Assembly: GCA_014238325.1 (NCBI GenBank)
Contig: JABABH010000231.1
Location: 1-48,123, forward strand
Source: Coxiellaceae bacterium
GTDB lineage: Bacteria > Pseudomonadota > Gammaproteobacteria > Coxiellales > Coxiellaceae
Direction of reading: 5' to 3'
Length of the DNA: 48,123 nucleotides
This document shows, one piece after another, positions 44,142 to 48,123 of this stretch; the stretch's first letter is position 1, and each line of letters begins with the position of its first letter. The notes below the pieces were generated by a model. The model did not search any database, was not told the DNA's origin, and was given only the letters and a program-made list of their open reading frames with translations. A program made the position numbers and the translations under genes.

Positions 44142-45053
44142 ATGCAAACGTTAAGCTTTCAAGGCATTATACAAGCGCTTCACCAATACTGGGCTAATCA
44201 AGGTTGTGTGCTCATACAACCCTTAGATCTCCCCGTAGGTGCAGGCACCTTTCATCCTGCTACCTTCTTACGTGCGATCGGCCCGGAACCATGGAAGAGC
44301 GCCTATGTACAAGCTGTGCGGCGTCCCGACGATGGACGTTATGCTAATAATCCTAATCGTACCCAACACTATTACCAATATCAGGTGGTATTAAAGCCCT
44401 CCCCCTCTAATATGCAAGAGCTCTATTTGGGGTCTTTGAACATGCTCGGGATTGATCCATTAGTGCACGATATTCGTTTTGTTGAAGATAACTGGGAAGC
44501 TCCTACTCTCGCTTCCTGGGGGGTAGGTTGGGAGATCTGGCAAGATGGAATGGAAATCACGCAATTCACTTATTTTCAGCAAGTAGGAGGATTGTCTTGT
44601 CATCCGATCACGGGAGAAATCACCTACGGACTCGAGCGCTTGGCCATGTTTGTCCAAGGTATCGACAACCTATTTGACTTGATATGGACGATCTCTCCAG
44701 ACATCGGTGCTGTAACCTATAGAGATATCTTCCAGCAAAATGAGGTAGAGGGCTCAACCTACAACTTTGAATCTGCTAATACTCAGGCCTTATTTCAGCA
44801 TTTTGAATTTTATGAACACGAGGCAAAGCGCTTAATAAAGATTGGCTTACCTCTCGTGGCCTATGAAATGGTGCTTCAAGCTTCCCATACCTTTAACTTA
44901 CTCGATTCGCGACAAGCGATTTCGGTCTCAGAGAGGCAAAGCTTTATATTACGTATTCGGAACCTAGCCAACCTTGTTGCTCAATCCTACTATGAAGCGC
45001 GGGAAAAACTAGGCTTCCCCTTTCTCAACAAGCAACAAGCTTCACTTCCATAG
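44142..45053 (+). CDS. glyQ: Glycyl-tRNA synthetase alpha subunit
   Basis: This 303-aa class II synthetase subunit makes the catalytic half of the alpha2beta2 bacterial glycyl-tRNA synthetase. FQGIIQALHQYWANQGCV at the start, LRAIGPEPWKSAYVQ..RRPDDGRY (motif 2 region) and ASWGVGWEIWQDGMEITQFTYFQQVGG followed by ITYGLERLAM (motif 3) are hallmark blocks. Gene order glyQ-glyS is conserved. The glyS ribosome-binding site overlaps the glyQ stop codon, so the two are coupled. Confidence 0.97.
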   Translation: MQTLSFQGIIQALHQYWANQGCVLIQPLDLPVGAGTFHPATFLRAIGPEPWKSAYVQAVRRPDDGRYANNPNRTQHYYQYQVVLKPSPSNMQELYLGSLNMLGIDPLVHDIRFVEDNWEAPTLASWGVGWEIWQDGMEITQFTYFQQVGGLSCHPITGEITYGLERLAMFVQGIDNLFDLIWTISPDIGAVTYRDIFQQNEVEGSTYNFESANTQALFQHFEFYEHEAKRLIKIGLPLVAYEMVLQASHTFNLLDSRQAISVSERQSFILRIRNLANLVAQSYYEAREKLGFPFLNKQQASLP

Positions 45054-45061
45054 GATACATG

Positions 45062-47134
45062 ATGAGTGCTACACACGATTGCTTACTGGAAATTGGATGT
45101 GAAGAATTACCTCCCTATAGCTTATCGACCTCCTCTCAAATGCTAGCTCAAATGATTGAGCAGAACCTAAAAAAATCTGGACTTACTTTTCAAAACATAA
45201 CCTATTTTGCCTCTCCCCGGCGACTAGCTGTACGAATCACGAGCCTGCCAGAATCTCAGCCTATGCGCATCATTGAAAGGCGAGGCCCTCCCGCCCATAT
45301 AGCTATGGATGCACAAGGTCAGCCTCTGCCAGCTTATTTTAGTTTTGCTAAATCGTGTCATGCCTCTGACGATCAATTGCATATCAAAGACACCTCTAAA
45401 GGCAAGTTCCTCACGTTCAAAGCCGAACAAGTCGGACTACCGACAGCAAAGTTGCTTCCCGATCTCATTGCACAATCAATCAAGCAGCTGCCTATGGTTA
45501 AACCGATGCGATGGGGAAGCGGCAATATTCAATTTATTCGCCCTATACACTGGATTGTTTTGATGCTCGATCATCAACTCATTCCATGCACCCTACTTGG
45601 ACAAAAAACATCAACCTATACGGTTGGACATCGATTCCATGCTCCTCAACCCGTATCAATCCACCACCCACGAGATTATGAGCATTTACTAGAGAGCAAA
45701 GCTTGGGTCATCCCCTCATTTCAAAAACGTCGTAACCACATCAAGCAACTTATTCATCAACAGTCGAAACATCTTGGTGAGCCCATTATAGATGAAGATC
45801 TTTTGGATGAAGTCACCGGTCTCACGGAATGGCCTACGGTATATTTAGGTCATTTTGAACCAAAATTTTTGGATTTGCCCAAAGAAGTGTTGATTTCAAT
45901 GCTAAAAATACATCAGCGTTGCTTTTCGATGTCTGGTATAAATGGACAATTGAAGACCTCCTTTATTCTCGTTAGTAATATCGAAAGCAAGGATCCCAAA
46001 CAAGTCATCGCAGGCAACGAGCGTGTGATTAATGCTCGCTTATATAATGCTGACTTTTTCTATCGCAATGATTTGAAGCATCCTTTAGCTGATCGCTTAA
46101 CAAAATTAAGCCATATTGTGTTTCAACGTGGTCTAGGCAGTATGGCTGATAAAGCTCACCGTCTCTCTTCTTTGACCAAAAGTATTGCCATTACTCTGAA
46201 TGCAGATGCTGATCTTGCTAGTCGCGCTGGATTGCTTTCAAAATGCGACCTGGCCACTGAAGTGGTAAATGAATGTCCAATGTTACAGGGTATTATGGGA
46301 CAATACTATGCGTACCATGATCAAGAAAAAGAAGGCATTGCTCAGGCTATCTCCGACCATTATCACCCGCGGTTTTCAGGAGACACACTCCCGCAGTCGC
46401 TATTAGGGGTGTGTGTCGGGCTAGCAGACCGTTTAGATACACTGATAGGTATGATTGGGATCAACAAAATGCCATCAGGAGATAAAGATCCTTTTGGCTT
46501 ACGTCGTGCTGCAATGAGTATCTTACGACTACTCATTGAGAAAGCATTACCTCTCGACTTGTTCGAATTGCTCCAGAAAGCCAAAGACACTTATTCATTT
46601 GAGCTACCTAACCTATCGGTAGTATCCCAAACGTTTGAATTTATTATGGGTAGACTCGAGCATCGGTATGTAGAGCAAGGCATTCCTGCCTGTGTGTTGA
46701 TGGCCGTGTCTGCCGTATTTCCTACACAGCCTTTGGATTTTGAAAAACGGATAGCAGCTGTACACCTATTCCAGCGCCTCCCAGAATCTGAAATTTTATC
46801 CGCGGCTAACAAACGCGTCCGCCAGATTTTAAAAAAACATACAGCTGATAATATAATAGAAAAAGTGAATCCTGATCTTTTTGAGGGCTTAGCAGAACAT
46901 AAACTTTATAACACCATGAAGCATATAGAAAAATCGACAGCCTCTTTATATCAAACTCAACAATATACTAAAATATTACAGCAATTGACACAACTTGCAG
47001 ATCCCGTTGATCACTTCTTTAAACACGTCATGGTCATAACTGATAACATAGAAAAAAGAAAGAATCGATTAGTGTTGCTCGCTCATCTTCAACGATTATT
47101 TTTAGGGGTCGCAGATATTAGCTGTTTAAGTTAA
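45062..47134 (+). CDS. glyS: Glycyl-tRNA synthetase beta subunit
   Basis: This protein of about 690 aa recognises the tRNA and completes the alpha2beta2 enzyme with GlyQ. The N-terminal CLLEIGCEELPP and SPRRLAVRI, the central GDKDPFGLRRAA and the C-terminal HD-like/anticodon region are as expected (E. coli GlyS, 689 aa). Two adjacent ATG codons are possible. I chose 45062 because AGGA (45052-45055) then lies six bases away rather than three, and because the protein then starts in the family style MSxxxxCLLEIG. Confidence 0.96.
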   Translation: MSATHDCLLEIGCEELPPYSLSTSSQMLAQMIEQNLKKSGLTFQNITYFASPRRLAVRITSLPESQPMRIIERRGPPAHIAMDAQGQPLPAYFSFAKSCHASDDQLHIKDTSKGKFLTFKAEQVGLPTAKLLPDLIAQSIKQLPMVKPMRWGSGNIQFIRPIHWIVLMLDHQLIPCTLLGQKTSTYTVGHRFHAPQPVSIHHPRDYEHLLESKAWVIPSFQKRRNHIKQLIHQQSKHLGEPIIDEDLLDEVTGLTEWPTVYLGHFEPKFLDLPKEVLISMLKIHQRCFSMSGINGQLKTSFILVSNIESKDPKQVIAGNERVINARLYNADFFYRNDLKHPLADRLTKLSHIVFQRGLGSMADKAHRLSSLTKSIAITLNADADLASRAGLLSKCDLATEVVNECPMLQGIMGQYYAYHDQEKEGIAQAISDHYHPRFSGDTLPQSLLGVCVGLADRLDTLIGMIGINKMPSGDKDPFGLRRAAMSILRLLIEKALPLDLFELLQKAKDTYSFELPNLSVVSQTFEFIMGRLEHRYVEQGIPACVLMAVSAVFPTQPLDFEKRIAAVHLFQRLPESEILSAANKRVRQILKKHTADNIIEKVNPDLFEGLAEHKLYNTMKHIEKSTASLYQTQQYTKILQQLTQLADPVDHFFKHVMVITDNIEKRKNRLVLLAHLQRLFLGVADISCLS

Positions 47135-47161
47135 AATGCGCGAGTAGAGACGGTGTCATGG

Positions 47162-47590
47162 TTATTCCGCTACGCGGACAGCCAATACATCACTATGCGC
47201 ACTATGCAGCACAGCATTAGCAGTAGAGCCCAGTAATAAACGCACCCCATGTCGTCCATGGCTACCTAGGATAATCAGATCTACCTTTAAATTTTTAGCC
47301 TCATCCAGAATCACAAACTTAGCTGAGCCTTCTTTTACGATTTGCCTTTCTTCTGGCAACGATAATCTTTCTCCAATAGTGTGTATGGCTTTTTTAGCAG
47401 CATCGATTAGGGATTGTTCAAAGTCAATTCCACTAGGAATAATGGTATAGTTATTGAAATACTCGACTGCATGAACAATATATAGCTCAACCCCTGGCTT
47501 CTGGGTCAGCTCTTCTGCCATTTGAATCAGTTTTTGATCTTCCGCCTCACTCAACTCCAAAGCAACTAGAATTTTTTTATATACAGTCAT
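47162..47590 (-). CDS. Universal stress protein, UspA family
   Basis: This cytoplasmic protein of about 142 aa is of the Usp fold. It starts with the family pattern YKKILVALELS, and the ATP-binding motif G-2x-G-9x-G-(S/T) is visible as GSHGRHGVRLLLGSTA near the C-terminus, so it is of the ATP-binding kind. ATG 47590 with AGG nearby is preferred over the start eight codons upstream. UspA proteins respond to starvation and oxidative or envelope stress; the partner is unknown. It converges with glyS, with only a 27-base gap. Confidence 0.9.
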   Translation of the reverse strand: MTVYKKILVALELSEAEDQKLIQMAEELTQKPGVELYIVHAVEYFNNYTIIPSGIDFEQSLIDAAKKAIHTIGERLSLPEERQIVKEGSAKFVILDEAKNLKVDLIILGSHGRHGVRLLLGSTANAVLHSAHSDVLAVRVAE

Positions 47591-47615
47591 TGACCTATAC
47601 CCTATCCGTACCATA

Positions 47616-47806
47616 TTGAGATTACGCGAATTTTATTCTAAAACCCTTAATCAGATAAGTCAATCCTCAAATGAATAGAAATCGGCTATATTCCTTATCA
47701 GAAATCCTGTTGATTCTGCTCTGTGGAAATATGTGTGGAGGCACAAAGCTGCGCTAGATCTTCGCACCTTTTGGTAGGCGAAGTGGGCCTAGCTTTGTCG
47801 TTTTTT
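47616..47806 (+). ncRNA. Candidate small RNA with rho-independent terminator
   Basis: The 270-base gap between the uspA start and the Rpn-type gene ends on the + strand in a clear terminator: pairing ACAAAG (47743-47748) with CTTTGT (47793-47798), CTAG with CTAG, and CTTCGC (47760-47765) with GCGAAG (47778-47783), then TTTTTT (47801-47806). No plus-strand gene precedes it closely, since uspA is on the other strand. TTGAGA (47616-47621) and TAAAAC (47639-47644) at 17-base spacing could be its promoter, giving an RNA of about 155 bases. It is a prediction from structure only. Confidence 0.42.
47743..47806 (+). terminator. Rho-independent terminator
   Basis: A long imperfect hairpin (47743-47798) is built from three pairing blocks and followed after two bases by six T residues. 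It works on the plus strand. The reverse side lacks a T run, so it does not serve the minus-strand genes. Confidence 0.65.
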
Positions 47807-47884
47807 AGACCATATGAATGAAATTTTTCAGAAAATTAGCGATTCAAGGGATGTCACAGAAACAGCGCTGAACAGCTATTTGGC

Positions 47885-48121
47885 TTAGTCTTGATATTGA
47901 GCCAATAATAATTCAATCTCTTTCAAGGAGAGACCTGTCACCCTCGAGACAAACCGTGGATCAGCTTGTTGTTCTAACATATTTCGTGCAATTTGCTGCT
48001 GGGTTTTCATCTCACCTTCATGACGACCTTTCCTGACCCCCTTTTGGAAACCAGCTTGTTCGAGTTTTTCGGCCAGTGACATGATTTCTTCTCCCAGTGA
48101 AGCGGATACGCTGCTACTGAT
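47885..48121 (-). CDS. C-terminal end of an Rpn-family recombination-promoting nuclease/transposase-like protein (partial)
   Basis: The frame is open to the right edge of the window, so the 65-aa piece from ATG 48082 is probably the tail of a larger protein. It reads SLAEKLEQAGFQKGVRKGRHEGE, then RNMLEQQADPRFVSRVTGLSLKEIELLL. The glutamine/glycine-rich linker and the RNML...VTGLS..EI block are typical of the C-terminus of Rpn (PD-(D/E)XK, formerly transposase_31) proteins, which promote RecA-independent recombination. The catalytic domain would lie beyond the window. Confidence 0.7.
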   Translation of the reverse strand: MSSSVSASLGEEIMSLAEKLEQAGFQKGVRKGRHEGEMKTQQQIARNMLEQQADPRFVSRVTGLSLKEIELLLAQYQD

Positions 48122-48123
48122 TA

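Noticed and set aside
43985..44197. A 70-codon plus-strand frame before glyQ
   Set aside because: It overlaps repeat copy 4 and the start of glyQ and lacks a ribosome-binding site.

Overview
This window looks like chromosome near the replication origin of a gamma-proteobacterium, most likely a Legionellales/Coxiellaceae-type bacterium living inside host cells. The basis is the end of dnaA followed by dnaN and recF, gyrB nearby, an AT-leaning base composition, an ankyrin-repeat gene, tandem proline-rich proteins resembling host-directed effectors, and a large O-antigen-type locus. The genus is not certain. No rRNA, tRNA, CRISPR array or complete insertion sequence was recognised.

Layout. 1-2917 (+) holds the dnaA 3' part, dnaN and recF; recF contains two near-perfect parS sites. 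3043-3754 holds a small ankyrin gene split by a one-base frameshift, in the place gyrB usually occupies. 3925-5397 (-) is putP. 5652-9319 (-) is an SDR gene followed by wzm, wzt and an lhgO-type oxidase. 9526-19367 (+) holds an unknown glycan protein, two DegT aminotransferases, two methyltransferases, a pair of unknown paralogues and a GT2 glycosyltransferase. 19316-34733 (-) is a long, tightly packed run that reads, in transcription order: two epimerases, a nucleotidyltransferase-kinase fusion, a Gfo/Idh oxidoreductase, a UDP-glucose-dehydrogenase-like protein, an NDP-sugar reductase-like protein, a methyltransferase, a split transketolase, an E1 alpha/beta pair, two TIGR04372-type glycosyltransferases and a GT2. 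34863-35606 (+) is a transaldolase. 35906-40074 (+) holds three tandem genes sharing an undescribed domain. 40461-41045 (+) is a GmhA-like SIS isomerase. 41238-43661 (-) is gyrB. 44142-47134 (+) is glyQ-glyS. 47162-47590 (-) is a UspA protein. The right edge holds the tail of an Rpn-type nuclease gene.

How the genes fit together. Transketolase, transaldolase, SIS isomerase and the sugar kinase/nucleotidyltransferase together suggest a route from pentose-phosphate intermediates through a heptose phosphate to an NDP-activated sugar. Epimerases, aminotransferases, methyltransferases and two thiamine-dependent enzyme pairs would modify it, glycosyltransferases would polymerise it, and Wzm/Wzt would export it. 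Coxiella burnetii phase I LPS carries the branched sugars virenose and dihydrohydroxystreptose. A related gene set there is my recollection, not something I could check.

About four copies of a hairpin-rich repeat of 160-190 bp flank the effector-like block and gyrB in opposite orientations. This suggests recombination between repeats inverted gyrB and that the effector block was inserted between two genes of one pathway. The strongest candidates for something undescribed are the FFF/NG/YxH domain family (35906-40074), the heptose/TPP-enzyme glycan pathway with its altered catalytic residues, and the repeat family.
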